DNA of 64,000 nucleotides from Bacteroidales bacterium (lineage in GTDB: Bacteria; Bacteroidota; Bacteroidia; Bacteroidales; Lentimicrobiaceae): the NCBI GenBank assembly GCA_016709025.1, contig JADJEQ010000010.1:124001-188000 (forward strand), written 5' to 3'. Below are positions 26,955-35,937 of the stretch, in pieces; positions within the stretch are counted from its first letter, which is position 1; each line of letters starts with the position of its first letter. Both the position numbers and the translations under genes were made by a program. The notes beneath the pieces were generated by a model. The model was not told the DNA's origin. It saw only the letters and a program-made list of their open reading frames with translations, and searched no databases.

Positions 26955-27686
26955 GTGAAAGACAGTCTGGTAATAATCCCAACTTTCAACGAGAAGGAAA
27001 ACATTGAACGGATCATCCGAAAAGTTTTCTCGTTAAATAAAGAGTTTGATGTACTGATTGTTGAGGATAACTCCCCGGATGGGACTGCAGCAATTGTGCG
27101 GATCCTGATGCAGGAATTTCCCGGACGCCTGCACATGGAAGAGCGTAAAGGAAAATTAGGACTCGGTACTGCCTACATCCATGGCTTCAAATGGGCTTTG
27201 CAACGTGAGTATGCCTTTATTTTTGAAATGGATGCTGACTTTTCTCACAACCCCGAAGACTTACTTAAACTTTATGATGCCTGCGCTAACCAGGGTGCCG
27301 ATGTAGCCATAGGGTCACGGTATATTAAGGGCGTAAATGTGGTAAACTGGCCGATGGGCAGGGTTTTGATGTCCTATTTTGCCTCCTATTATGTAAGGAT
27401 GATCACCCGCATGAAGATTATGGACACCACCGCTGGGTTCAAGTGTTATCGCCGGGGGTTACTTAATACCATTGATTTCGAACGGATTAAGTTTACCGGT
27501 TATGCTTTTCAGATCGAAATGAAAAACACCGCATGGAAACTCGGATTTAAAATTATTGAAGTGCCCATCATATTCACTGATCGTACTGAAGGCACCTCAA
27601 AAATGAGCAGGGGCATCTTCCGTGAAGCAATTCTTGGCGTTATTCAACTCAGGTTTAAACGCATCAGGCCAAAAAAGGCTGCCTGA
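26955..27686 (+). CDS. polyprenol monophosphomannose synthase-like GT2 glycosyltransferase
   Basis: 243 residues. DSLVIIPTFNEKENIERII, VEDNSPDGTA, GLGTAYIHGFKWAL and the metal-binding FEMDADFSHNP are as in dolichyl/polyprenol-phosphate mannose synthases (family GT2). They move mannose from GDP-mannose onto a lipid carrier at the inner face of the membrane. There is no C-terminal membrane domain, as in the soluble DPM1 type. The start is GTG 26955, just before KDSLVIIP; no ATG suits. The sugar could also be another hexose. Confidence 0.92.
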   Translation: MKDSLVIIPTFNEKENIERIIRKVFSLNKEFDVLIVEDNSPDGTAAIVRILMQEFPGRLHMEERKGKLGLGTAYIHGFKWALQREYAFIFEMDADFSHNPEDLLKLYDACANQGADVAIGSRYIKGVNVVNWPMGRVLMSYFASYYVRMITRMKIMDTTAGFKCYRRGLLNTIDFERIKFTGYAFQIEMKNTAWKLGFKIIEVPIIFTDRTEGTSKMSRGIFREAILGVIQLRFKRIRPKKAA

Positions 27687-27714
27687 ACCAGACAAAACCT
27701 CCCTTTATAATTTG

Positions 27715-27722
27715 TATCTTTG
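27715..27722 (+). promoter_or_regulatory. -7 promoter element for the dihydroorotase gene
   Basis: TATCTTTG matches TAnnTTTG. It lies 39 bases before ATG 27762. An upstream in-frame start inside this element is therefore rejected. Confidence 0.5.
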
Positions 27723-27761
27723 TGGCTCATCCTGAATGTCTCAGGGGGATATTATATATGT

Positions 27762-29120
27762 ATGAAAGGGAAATTCCTGATTTCTGCAGTTACCATTATT
27801 AACGAGGGCAGGGCCTTTGTTGGTAGTGTACTGATCAACAACGGTCTGATAAGTATGGTGATTGAAGGCATTCATCATCCCAACACCATTGACGGCGCCG
27901 GAGACGCTGAAATAATTGACGGACATGGAAAGTGGTTGCTACCCGGAGTGATCGATGATCAGGTGCATTTCCGCGAGCCGGGATTAACCCATAAAGCAGA
28001 TCTTTTTACCGAAAGCCGGGCTGCGGTTGCCGGTGGTGTTACTTCATTCATGGAGATGCCCAACACGGTTCCGAATACACTTACACAGGAGTTACTTGAG
28101 CAGAAGTACCGACTGGCCAGGGAAAAATCTCTGGCAAATTATTCATTCTACATGGGAGCCTCGAACGACAACCTGACGGAAATCGTAAAAACCGACCCAA
28201 GAACCGTTTGTGGAGTAAAGGTATTCATGGGTGCATCCACCGGCAACATGCTGGTCGATAATCCCCAAACACTGGAAGGCATTTTTAAACACTCACCCAC
28301 CCTGGTTGCGGTGCATTGTGAAGATGAAGAGACCATCCGGACGAATACAGCGATGTTCAGGGAGAAATATGGTGAAAACATCCCGGTAAGTGCCCATCCG
28401 TTGATCCGCAGTCGTGAAGCATGCTATAAATCCAGTAAACTTGCAGTGGAGCTTGCAGTGAAACACAATACCAGATTACATATACTTCACCTTTCAACAG
28501 CCGATGAACTGGCACTTTTATCGAACAAACCAGCAAATGCAGGGAAGCGGATCACCGCCGAAGCATGTGTGCACCACCTCTGGTTCTCCGATAAAGATTA
28601 TTCCCGCTTAGGTACCCATATAAAGTGGAATCCGGCCATCAAGTCGGTTTCAGACCGTGAAGCCCTGTTAGCCGCATTGCTTGATGGAAGGATAGATGTG
28701 GTTGCCACCGACCATGCACCGCATACCTTTGCAGAAAAATCAAACAGCTACTTTAATTGCCCGTCGGGTGGGCCATTGGTTCAGCACTCACTGGTAGCCA
28801 TGCTTGAAATGAGCAGGGAAGAGAAACTTTCACCGGCCATGGTCGCAGAGAAAATGTGTCATGCACCTGCCCGTATCTTTGGAGTCGATCGCCGTGGCTT
28901 TATCAGGCAGGGCTATCATGCCGACCTGGTTTTGGTTGATCCCGAATCACCGTGGACTGTGAGTTCAGAAAATATTCTGTATAAATGCGGCTGGTCTCCT
29001 TTCGAGGGACAGACCTTCCATTCAAAAATTACCCATACTTTTGTCGGCGGTCACCTCGCATGGCGCAACAACAATTTTGATGAGTCGCATATGGGTGAGC
29101 GCCTCTTATTTAACCGTTAG
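27762..29120 (+). CDS. pyrC: dihydroorotase (class I type)
   Basis: About 452 residues. Closes carbamoyl-aspartate to dihydroorotate in pyrimidine synthesis. Motifs are LLPGVIDDQVHFREPG, KVFMGASTGNML (carbamylated Lys), VHCEDEETI, LHILHLSTADEL and the catalytic ATDHAPHTFAEK. The first metal-binding pair, HxH in most members, is here Gln67-Val-His69; from memory the same QVH is usual in Bacteroidota enzymes, so it need not mean loss of activity. ATG 27762 follows a promoter element. The preceding glycosyltransferase is 75 bp away and has no functional link. Confidence 0.92.
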   Translation: MKGKFLISAVTIINEGRAFVGSVLINNGLISMVIEGIHHPNTIDGAGDAEIIDGHGKWLLPGVIDDQVHFREPGLTHKADLFTESRAAVAGGVTSFMEMPNTVPNTLTQELLEQKYRLAREKSLANYSFYMGASNDNLTEIVKTDPRTVCGVKVFMGASTGNMLVDNPQTLEGIFKHSPTLVAVHCEDEETIRTNTAMFREKYGENIPVSAHPLIRSREACYKSSKLAVELAVKHNTRLHILHLSTADELALLSNKPANAGKRITAEACVHHLWFSDKDYSRLGTHIKWNPAIKSVSDREALLAALLDGRIDVVATDHAPHTFAEKSNSYFNCPSGGPLVQHSLVAMLEMSREEKLSPAMVAEKMCHAPARIFGVDRRGFIRQGYHADLVLVDPESPWTVSSENILYKCGWSPFEGQTFHSKITHTFVGGHLAWRNNNFDESHMGERLLFNR

Positions 29121-29138
29121 TATTTTCCGAATTACCCG

Positions 29139-29582
29139 ATGAATATGCAAAAATTCCTGTTCTCTGCCCTGATTGCTGCTTTACTATTCTCCTGCTCCGG
29201 TCCGACTGTTAAAAAAGAAAAATATGACAACGGCACAATAAAGTCAGAAAAGACCTATCAGAAGATCGAAGGTAAAGAGCAATTGGTTAAGGAAGTTCAG
29301 TATCATCCCAATGGAAAAATATACATTGAAGGGGAATTTAAAAATGAACTTCGCGATGGTCACTGGGTTTCATATTATAACGATGGAAAATTATGGAGCG
29401 AAGGCGGGTTCGTAAATGGTGAAAGTCATGGCAAACGCACGGTTTATCATCCCAATGGAAAGAAGTATTATGAAGGCAGTTTTGATATGGGTAAGCGCAG
29501 CGGGGTCTGGGTGTTTTATGATGAGAATGGAATAAAAGTTAAGGAAGTAAACTACAACACGAAGACTAACAGCGAAGAATAG
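29139..29582 (+). CDS. MORN-type (YwqK-like) repeat lipoprotein
   Basis: 147 residues. The N-terminal signal has a lipobox (LLFSCSG). The rest is four to five MORN_2 repeats of about 23 residues, such as VQYHPNGKIYIEGEFKNELRDG and TVYHPNGKKYYEGSFDMGKRSG. Repeats of this kind form elongated beta sheets; a subgroup is labelled YwqK antitoxin, but no toxin is next to it here. The start may be 29139 or the second ATG at 29145. It follows dihydroorotase by 18 bp, perhaps by read-through. Function unknown. Confidence 0.88.
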   Translation: MNMQKFLFSALIAALLFSCSGPTVKKEKYDNGTIKSEKTYQKIEGKEQLVKEVQYHPNGKIYIEGEFKNELRDGHWVSYYNDGKLWSEGGFVNGESHGKRTVYHPNGKKYYEGSFDMGKRSGVWVFYDENGIKVKEVNYNTKTNSEE

Positions 29583-29839
29583 GACAATTTTTCACCTGTA
29601 TTCCTGATACTGTCATCCCTTATTGGACATATGTAGTGAATAAATGTTTATATACAATATCAGATTGTCTCCTTTTTTTTAACCTGAGATCTTTTCAATA
29701 ATTTATTTCTATGATGCACTAAAAATGCTGCAAAATCGAAATTGACCAACATCCCCTTCAGAATGCTGGCATTGGTGGTGTATTTCATGATGCTTGTATT
29801 CAAATTCTTTTATCAATATCTGCCTGCCATGCAAAACAC
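29583..29839. other. intergenic gap without a gene
   Basis: AT-rich sequence between the MORN-type lipoprotein gene and the regulator. No hairpin of note, no convincing reading frame and no repeat were found; a T8 run lies near 29672. Confidence 0.6.
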
Positions 29840-29847
29840 TATCTTTG
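29840..29847 (+). promoter_or_regulatory. -7 promoter element for the 7TM/AraC regulator gene
   Basis: TATCTTTG matches TAnnTTTG, 16 bases before the TTG start codon at 29864. The leader is very short. Confidence 0.45.
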
Positions 29848-29863
29848 CTGAAACATCACCCAG

Positions 29864-30988
29864 TTGGACTTTATCCTGATTTCCGGAATTTTTATGGCAG
29901 TGCTGATCAGTGCATTGTTGCAATCCAAAAAAGAGAAGCTGCCTTCCGACAATATTCTTTCTGCTTACTTCCTTCTTTTCGCGATCACACAGGGGTTGAG
30001 TTTTATTGAAATGTACAACCGCAAAAATGCCTATCCTTTTCCGGGGTTTATTAACACATCAACGCCTTTTATCTTTCTGCACGGGCCTTTCCTTTGGTTC
30101 TATATTAAATCAATCACAGTCAAAAACTTCAGGTTCAGGGCAATTCACCTGCTTCACACTGTACCATTCTTGCTGGTAACCATGTTGTTCTGGTTTACCA
30201 TTTACCGGTTGACAAGCGATCAGCGCATCGCAGCTGATACCGGGTTGTTCAAGGATCAGGCAAATTATCCGGTTATAGTGACAGGTATCGCACTTTCAAC
30301 ACAAGGGTATTTTCTCTGGGGAATCCTTTTGATCCGGGATTATAACCGGAGGTTGAAAGACTGGCTGTCTGAAACCACTCATGTAGACTTGCATTGGCTC
30401 AGGTTTCTGCTGATATCGGCCATTATAGCCTATGCCACCATTAGCCTGCTTTACGCCCTTGATTACCGTTTTAGCCTGTTTCCGGGTAATCTGCTGCAAC
30501 CTTCAGGATATGGGATTGCAGCTCTTTTTGTTGTAATCCTTGGGTTTTTCGGATTGAAGCAAGGCAACCTCTTTGTTAACAACCCCGGAATAACCCTGGC
30601 TGAAGAACCAGCCCGTCTTATATCAGAACCAGCATCTGTTTCAGGCAAAGATGAAAAGTTCGTAAATGAACTGCTCTTACACATGCGTGAGCATAAGCCT
30701 TACCTGGATCCGGAATTGAATATCACAAAACTCAGCTACGATCTTAGGGTGAGTACTGACTACTTTTCAGGGATATTGAATGGTCGTCTGAATATGAATT
30801 TCTTTGACTTCGTTAATCATTACCGGATTGAAGAATTTAAAGTGCAATGCAGGAAACCTGAAAACAACCACCTCTCCATAATGGGAATCGCCTTCGATTG
30901 TGGGTTTAATTCCAAGGCAACGTTTAACCGGGTGTTTAAGAAAGCTACAAACCTCACACCCAGTGAGTTTATACAGAAGTCTCAATAA
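29864..30988 (+). CDS. membrane-bound AraC-family transcription regulator (7TM N-terminus)
   Basis: 374 residues. The first 235 hold about seven membrane helices (starting DFILISGIFMAVLISALLQ), a sensor of the kind common in Bacteroidota. Residues 265-374 are the AraC/XylS DNA-binding domain with two helix-turn-helix units: ITKLSYDLRVSTDYFSGILN and IMGIAFDCGFNSKATFNRVF, then LTPSEFIQ. A TTG start at 29864 is chosen because it keeps the first helix whole and follows a promoter element; the next ATG (29894) would cut it. It probably controls the divergent or downstream lipoprotein gene, whose leader has two half-sites 21 bp apart. Confidence 0.9.
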   Translation: MDFILISGIFMAVLISALLQSKKEKLPSDNILSAYFLLFAITQGLSFIEMYNRKNAYPFPGFINTSTPFIFLHGPFLWFYIKSITVKNFRFRAIHLLHTVPFLLVTMLFWFTIYRLTSDQRIAADTGLFKDQANYPVIVTGIALSTQGYFLWGILLIRDYNRRLKDWLSETTHVDLHWLRFLLISAIIAYATISLLYALDYRFSLFPGNLLQPSGYGIAALFVVILGFFGLKQGNLFVNNPGITLAEEPARLISEPASVSGKDEKFVNELLLHMREHKPYLDPELNITKLSYDLRVSTDYFSGILNGRLNMNFFDFVNHYRIEEFKVQCRKPENNHLSIMGIAFDCGFNSKATFNRVFKKATNLTPSEFIQKSQ

Positions 30989-31021
30989 TCTGATACCACT
31001 TTTCTGCTGATTTCCGGGAAA

Positions 31022-31049
31022 GTGAGACCTCTTTCCCTTTTCGTGAGAC
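31022..31049 (+). promoter_or_regulatory. tandem AraC-type operator
   Basis: GTGAGAC occurs at 31022-31028 and 31043-31049, exactly 21 bp apart, two turns of the helix and the spacing typical of AraC-family dimers. It lies 53-80 bases upstream of the lipoprotein gene and just after the regulator gene. A near -7 element (TTCCTTTG, 31071-31078) follows. Confidence 0.55.
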
Positions 31050-31101
31050 GACATTTTTCGTCATACACCTTTCCTTTGCATCATCAAATAAATTACAAAA
31101 G

Positions 31102-31806
31102 ATGCAAAAGTTAAAGTTATTATTGTTGGTTTTCCTTCTGATCCTGGCGGGATGCACCAGCACCAGACAATCGGGCACCTCGTTAAAACCTTACTGGCGT
31201 TTTGAGGCAGGTCTGAACAAGGGCGGAATCGTTGAAAATACTGATTTCACTGGACTCGCTGAAGTTGAACCCGATGCTTATACCGGCGCCACCCGCACCG
31301 GTTATAATGCCGGAGCACATTGCGTAATACCGTTATTGAATCATGGAATAGAAACCGGAATTGTTTATATGTTTAGTCCCCAAACATTCTCTTATAAGGA
31401 TGATATCAATGGTTATTCTGGGGAACGTAATTTCGCTACATCACAGTTAATGATGCCGCTTACCCTGAATCTTTCACTTTTCCGGCAGAAAGCCCCCGAA
31501 GGTCTGATCCATTTGAAATTGGGATATGCTCTGCAGTTAAATATAGTGGGAATTACCAGTAACGGAACACTGCCTGAATATAGTCTGAACCGGTGGTCGA
31601 ATGGATTTACTGTCGGATTTACTGCAACACCCTTCAGGTTTCAGGATGGATCTAAACTCGGATTTTTCATAGATGGCTACAGGGGCACCCGGATTTACGA
31701 AGATTTCTACAATCAGAAACCATCTGATATGCCGGGTACAAGCTATTTGAAATATGGAATAATTTATCAGTTGCCGGTGACCCAAAAAATCAGACCGGAC
31801 AAATAA
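31102..31806 (+). CDS. lipoprotein, possible outer-membrane beta-barrel-like protein
   Basis: 234 residues. The signal peptide ends in a lipobox (LILAGCTS). The body alternates hydrophobic and polar residues with many Gly/Tyr/Phe (FEAGLNKGG, GYNAGAHCVIPLL, GIETGIVYMF, LKLGYALQLNIVG, FTVGFTATPFRF), as in small outer-membrane barrels or transport-like beta proteins, and ends with a polar tail. No family is recognised. It follows the 7TM/AraC regulator by 113 bp and the operator-like repeat suggests control by it. Confidence 0.75.
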   Translation: MQKLKLLLLVFLLILAGCTSTRQSGTSLKPYWRFEAGLNKGGIVENTDFTGLAEVEPDAYTGATRTGYNAGAHCVIPLLNHGIETGIVYMFSPQTFSYKDDINGYSGERNFATSQLMMPLTLNLSLFRQKAPEGLIHLKLGYALQLNIVGITSNGTLPEYSLNRWSNGFTVGFTATPFRFQDGSKLGFFIDGYRGTRIYEDFYNQKPSDMPGTSYLKYGIIYQLPVTQKIRPDK

Positions 31807-31870
31807 CGGCAGTATCAATAATTTTTACTTCCTGAACTGAGCTTTTAATTTTAAATTTAAAACTGAAACT

Positions 31871-32347
31871 ATGAAAACAGCAATCATTTACCGGTCTCAC
31901 CACGGAACCACTGAAAAAGTAGCAAATCTGATCAGCGATGCACTGGGAAACGGGAATACACATCTGTTTAATCTGAAAACGGACAAAAATCCTGATCTGA
32001 GTGGTTACGATCGGGTAATTATCGGAGGTTCCATCCATGCCGGGAATGTTCAGAGCAAAGTGAAGGAATTCTGCAATAACAATATGCTTACGCTGCTCGA
32101 AAAGCCGCTCGGTCTTTTCCTCAGCTGCATGGAAGAGCAGAAGGCTCAGGAGCAGTTCGATCGTGCTTACCCCGAATTGCTGCGCAGGCATGCCAGAAGC
32201 TGCAAACTGACCGGTGGAGAATTCAATTTTGACCGAATGAATTTCATCGAAAAAATGCTTATCCGGAAAATATCCGGTATCAGCAGTTCCGTTTCAAAAA
32301 TTGACAGGGAAAAAATCAGCGAATTGGTCGGTGAAATGTCTGCATAA
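31871..32347 (+). CDS. flavodoxin-domain protein (HemG-like)
   Basis: 158 residues. The FMN phosphate loop is IIYRSHHGTTEKVA and the second FMN loop is IIGGSIHAGNVQSKVKEFC. The pattern, with LGLFLSCMEEQ and the helix ERF/FDRAYPELL, resembles menaquinone-dependent protoporphyrinogen IX dehydrogenase (HemG) rather than electron-carrying flavodoxin. Substrate unproven, so the general call is kept. It is 64 bp after the lipoprotein gene and ends before a bidirectional terminator. Confidence 0.85.
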   Translation: MKTAIIYRSHHGTTEKVANLISDALGNGNTHLFNLKTDKNPDLSGYDRVIIGGSIHAGNVQSKVKEFCNNNMLTLLEKPLGLFLSCMEEQKAQEQFDRAYPELLRRHARSCKLTGGEFNFDRMNFIEKMLIRKISGISSSVSKIDREKISELVGEMSA

Positions 32348-32386
32348 GATAATTTCAATTCAGCGTCAGACATTCAACATCCATTT

Positions 32387-32421
32387 GTAAAAAGGCCGGA
32401 GATTATCCCCGGCCTTTTTAC
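32387..32421. terminator. bidirectional terminator
   Basis: A 13-bp stem (GTAAAAAGGCCGG with its complement) around a 9-base loop, A-run on one side and T-run on the other. It separates the flavodoxin gene from the convergent coiled-coil lipoprotein gene. Confidence 0.85.
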
Positions 32422-32457
32422 AGTCTATGTTTGATGAATTTAACCTCCGAAGGCAAT

Positions 32458-33315
32458 TTATTCAACGACAATCACAAGGTATTTCGATGCACCCCAAAAG
32501 TCTTTGGAATTCTTGATAACAATGCTGTCAACCGTCTTTTCGCCATATATTTTATATGATTGCGAAGGATGGGTAGTGATGATGCTGGCTTTTTTCTTCA
32601 TTACCGGGATAGACCTGAGTTTGGTGATGTCGATGCGGGTAAAGTAGCCGCGGTCGAAATCTTCCTTAAGTTTCTTGTTCCTTCCGATACCGGCGAATCC
32701 ACCTTCAACCGTGATGATTTTCTGATCGCGGAGTTCTTTTTTGGTGCCGATAACATAATAAGCTGTATTTAATTCGGCTGTTTTTTCTTCTATTGTTTGT
32801 GATTTTGTACTGCTTTCTGTTGCCAGGTTCTCTATATTGGAACTCATGATCTCGATCTGAATGTTCATCTTCTCAAGCTGATCGCGCAACTGGGCAATCT
32901 CAACATCTTTTTCTTCAATCTGCTTGCTCATGCGTTCAACCATTTGTTCCAGAGCGGTAACCTTCCCATTCGATTTTTTAAGTTTAGACCTCAGTTCAGC
33001 GATGGTTTGCTTGTTTTTCTGAAGCATCTCATAAATCATGTTGATGTCGCGGTTAATCTGTTCTTTCTGATCGGGCTGCAGTTCAGTATCAGTAGCTGAA
33101 TTTTGGGTAATCAGCATTTCAGCCATTTTTATTGAATCAAGATTGGCCTGAATGGCATTGAAGGATTCAAGATAATCAAGAATGGTTGTGTCCTTGGTAA
33201 ATCCGAGGGTCAGAAGACTGTCGTAACGTGACTGGAGGGCTTCATATTCCTTTTTCTTTCCTTCGCAGGCAAACAGGAAGGGGATCATTAAAGCAATGAA
33301 AATCAGTTTTTTCAT
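32458..33315 (-). CDS. coiled-coil lipoprotein, Cbp1-adhesin-like
   Basis: 285 residues. The signal ends in a lipobox (FLFACEG). From about residue 85 to 175 there is a long coiled coil rich in Lys/Glu/Gln (EMLQKNKQTIAELRSKLKK, IEEKDVEIAQLRDQLEKM), then a conserved beta domain with YYVIGTKKELRDQKIITVEGGF and GYFTRIDITKLRSIPV. The ending resembles a Bacteroidota family some databases call Cbp1 collagen-binding adhesin; that label is from memory and the function here is not proven. It is a single-gene unit with its own promoter at 33344. Confidence 0.85.
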   Translation of the reverse strand: MKKLIFIALMIPFLFACEGKKKEYEALQSRYDSLLTLGFTKDTTILDYLESFNAIQANLDSIKMAEMLITQNSATDTELQPDQKEQINRDINMIYEMLQKNKQTIAELRSKLKKSNGKVTALEQMVERMSKQIEEKDVEIAQLRDQLEKMNIQIEIMSSNIENLATESSTKSQTIEEKTAELNTAYYVIGTKKELRDQKIITVEGGFAGIGRNKKLKEDFDRGYFTRIDITKLRSIPVMKKKASIITTHPSQSYKIYGEKTVDSIVIKNSKDFWGASKYLVIVVE

Positions 33316-33343
33316 GATGCGTTGGGTTTTAATTTTGAACGTG

Positions 33344-33351
33344 CAAATTTA
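33344..33351 (-). promoter_or_regulatory. -7 promoter element for the coiled-coil lipoprotein gene
   Basis: The minus strand reads TAAATTTG, a match to TAnnTTTG. A TTG lies 23 bases further upstream (33375-33377). Confidence 0.5.
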
Positions 33352-33410
33352 CAAAAAATAGCGATCGGTTATTTCAATTGATTCATGGTTTCTCATACAT
33401 CAAAGGTTTT

Positions 33411-35831
33411 TCAATAGAGAATTTTCATGACTTCTATTTTAACCGGATCTTGACTACAGCTTGTTTTAACAGTCAGGAGTTTTGTATCGGGGTTCCATGT
33501 CCAGTCAGCAGATCTGGCATACGACCCGTTGACCCTAACCCCTGCTGGTTTCTGGTCAAGGTTGTGAATTTTCAGATTGACCTGATGACTGGTATTTCTA
33601 AAATTATCAGATGTTGTGCTATTGGCGAGAGTTAAACTGAGTATTTTATGAGTTTCGGAAGCGCTGAATTCCATTCTTTCAAATAACCCTTTCTCTTGAG
33701 CATCAGGGGTTTCGCCATCGTCATTATATAGTCTGTATTTGCTTTCAGGCACCAGTGAATCGGCGTAATAGTGCAGATCAAATGCATCAAGTGAATAACC
33801 GGCAGTTCCGGTGGCTTTAATGCTCATCGGTATAAACGACCCGCCCTTCACAAATACCGGAATATAATCAATACTCAAAGGAACAGTAATATCGGTTCCG
33901 CCTGTATAAATTATGCCGGTATTAAAATCGGTCCAGGTGTTCCCTTTTGGAAGATACAGGGTTTGTTCCCGGATTCCCGGCTCCTTCACCGGAGATACCA
34001 GGAATGCATCCCCCCACATATAAGCCTTATCGTAGGTGAGCAGTTCAGGGTTTTGATCCTCAATAAAAAAGAGGGGAATCATCAGGGGTTTCCCGGTACG
34101 GCTGTTTTCCCAGGCCATGTTATATATATAAGGAAGCAGACGGTACCTAAGGTCAATGGCTTGTTTGGCCCTGGCTTTCGTGCTTTCTATCTGAAAAACT
34201 GGTTCAGGCGGTATCTGTTCCTGGGCGTGAGGCCTGAAAACCGGCTGAAAGACGCCATACTGCAGCCACCGGGTATATAATTCGTTGTTAATGCTATCGC
34301 CTCCGGCAAAGCCGCCCAGGTCGGAGTGCATATAGGCCAGGCCCTGCATGCCCATCTGAAGCGAAATTTCCGGCTGGGAAACCAGTCCACCCCAACTGCG
34401 GCTTACATCACCGGTCCATGGAATCATACCATATCGCTGTGATCCTGCATAACCTGCACGCATAAGTATAAACGGGCGGGTATCGGGAAAATCCTTGCGG
34501 TAACCTTCATAAATCAGTTTTGCCCACTCATGCCCATAGGAATTATGTACTTCATCGGCCGAACCATTTATATGCTGCAGTGCAGCCGGATGCACTTCCG
34601 GCTCGCCCAGATCGCCCCACCATCCGGCAATCCCCTGATCCGTGAATTTTTTGTAGATATTCCAGAACCACTCCCTGGCTTTGGGATCGTATATGTCTAT
34701 CAGGCCGGTATTCCCGAAATAAAAGTCATAGGTATAGGGGTTACCCTGGCCATCGGTCGCCAGTATTTTATTGTCCACCGCCTCTTTCCATCGGTTGGAA
34801 GTGGTAAGGACAAATGGTTCGGTTACCAGTATGGTTTTAACTCCTTTTTTCTGAAAGCGTTTGATCATCTTTTCGGGTTTCGGAAAACTATCGGTGAACC
34901 ATTCAAGATTGCCCATGGTTCCCTTTATATCCTTCCCAAACCAGTATATGTCAATAATTACTGCATCCAGCGGAATTCCCTCTTTGAAGAATTTATTGAC
35001 GGTAGCTTCAGTTTCTGCCTGTGAATGGTAGCCAAACCTGCTGCTGAAATTGCCAAAGGCCCACCGGGGAGGCAAAGGCTGGTTGCCTGTAAGCCGGGTA
35101 TACTGTTCTGTAAGGTGAAACCAGTTATTGCCGGCAATCACGTAGTAATTCGGTGTTCCACCGGAAGTTTCGTAAGTAACTTCATTGCTCTTTTTACTGT
35201 CAAGGTCGAGATAACCGGCACTGGCATTGTCGAACAGCACAGCATATAATTTTGATGAGAGGAAAACAGGTAAGGTGTAATTCATTAACTCTGAACGGGT
35301 TCCATACCCGTAATGTGCCCTGTTATAAAGCTGCAACCGGTTTCCGCGTCGGTTCATACCTAAAACCCTGGCACCGCCCCCATACAGGATTTCTTCTTTA
35401 TCTATTGAAAAATTCAACAATTTAACAGAGTCTGAACCAACATAACCCTTGTTTTCACTGATCAGCAGGTTGTTGTTGCAGTAATAGGAAATCCTGAACG
35501 GTACCTTCGTTATTTTCAGACTGATGCATTTCGATTTCAGGGTTATATTATTACCCTCCTCAGTCAGCGTGAAATCGACTTTCCCGGCTTTCATATCCGA
35601 AGCAAATGAAAAGTTTTTAAGCGCTTTGCCTGACGGATAGAAAATGGTATGAACTATATAGTCGTTGAGTGGTTCAATCAGGTATTTCCCATCGCTTACC
35701 TGAATTTCGATGTTATCGCCCAGCACCTTAATGCTGTTGAACTGTCGGCCCGTTTGCTGACCAAAAGCGTTATAAGTAACTATAAATAAGGTTAGAACAA
35801 TAAAGTTTCTTATAAAAGGCCGGGATTCCAT
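33411..35831 (-). CDS. glycoside hydrolase family 31 (alpha-glucosidase/alpha-xylosidase type)
   Basis: 806 residues with a signal peptide (FIVLTLFIVTYNAFGQ). N-terminal beta sandwich, then a TIM barrel from about residue 255 (PLPPRWAFGNFSSRFGY). The nucleophile is Asp407 in WWGDLGEPE and the acid/base is Asp475 in WTGDVSRSWGGL; HSDLGGFAGG and FRPHAQ are further GH31 marks. A C-terminal DUF5110-type sandwich ends the protein. It splits alpha-linked glucose or xylose from oligosaccharides, in the periplasm or outside. Specificity cannot be read from these motifs. It is followed upstream by a PfkB kinase on the same strand with a 106-bp gap. Confidence 0.94.
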   Translation of the reverse strand: MESRPFIRNFIVLTLFIVTYNAFGQQTGRQFNSIKVLGDNIEIQVSDGKYLIEPLNDYIVHTIFYPSGKALKNFSFASDMKAGKVDFTLTEEGNNITLKSKCISLKITKVPFRISYYCNNNLLISENKGYVGSDSVKLLNFSIDKEEILYGGGARVLGMNRRGNRLQLYNRAHYGYGTRSELMNYTLPVFLSSKLYAVLFDNASAGYLDLDSKKSNEVTYETSGGTPNYYVIAGNNWFHLTEQYTRLTGNQPLPPRWAFGNFSSRFGYHSQAETEATVNKFFKEGIPLDAVIIDIYWFGKDIKGTMGNLEWFTDSFPKPEKMIKRFQKKGVKTILVTEPFVLTTSNRWKEAVDNKILATDGQGNPYTYDFYFGNTGLIDIYDPKAREWFWNIYKKFTDQGIAGWWGDLGEPEVHPAALQHINGSADEVHNSYGHEWAKLIYEGYRKDFPDTRPFILMRAGYAGSQRYGMIPWTGDVSRSWGGLVSQPEISLQMGMQGLAYMHSDLGGFAGGDSINNELYTRWLQYGVFQPVFRPHAQEQIPPEPVFQIESTKARAKQAIDLRYRLLPYIYNMAWENSRTGKPLMIPLFFIEDQNPELLTYDKAYMWGDAFLVSPVKEPGIREQTLYLPKGNTWTDFNTGIIYTGGTDITVPLSIDYIPVFVKGGSFIPMSIKATGTAGYSLDAFDLHYYADSLVPESKYRLYNDDGETPDAQEKGLFERMEFSASETHKILSLTLANSTTSDNFRNTSHQVNLKIHNLDQKPAGVRVNGSYARSADWTWNPDTKLLTVKTSCSQDPVKIEVMKILY

Positions 35832-35937
35832 AATATTTCTGTTTCAGGTTATAATAAGGGTATAAAGTTAAGAAAAATCAACCAGTTTAAGAAGATAATC
35901 CCCGCCAGCCATAGGGAGGCAATTGCGAAAGTTTGTT

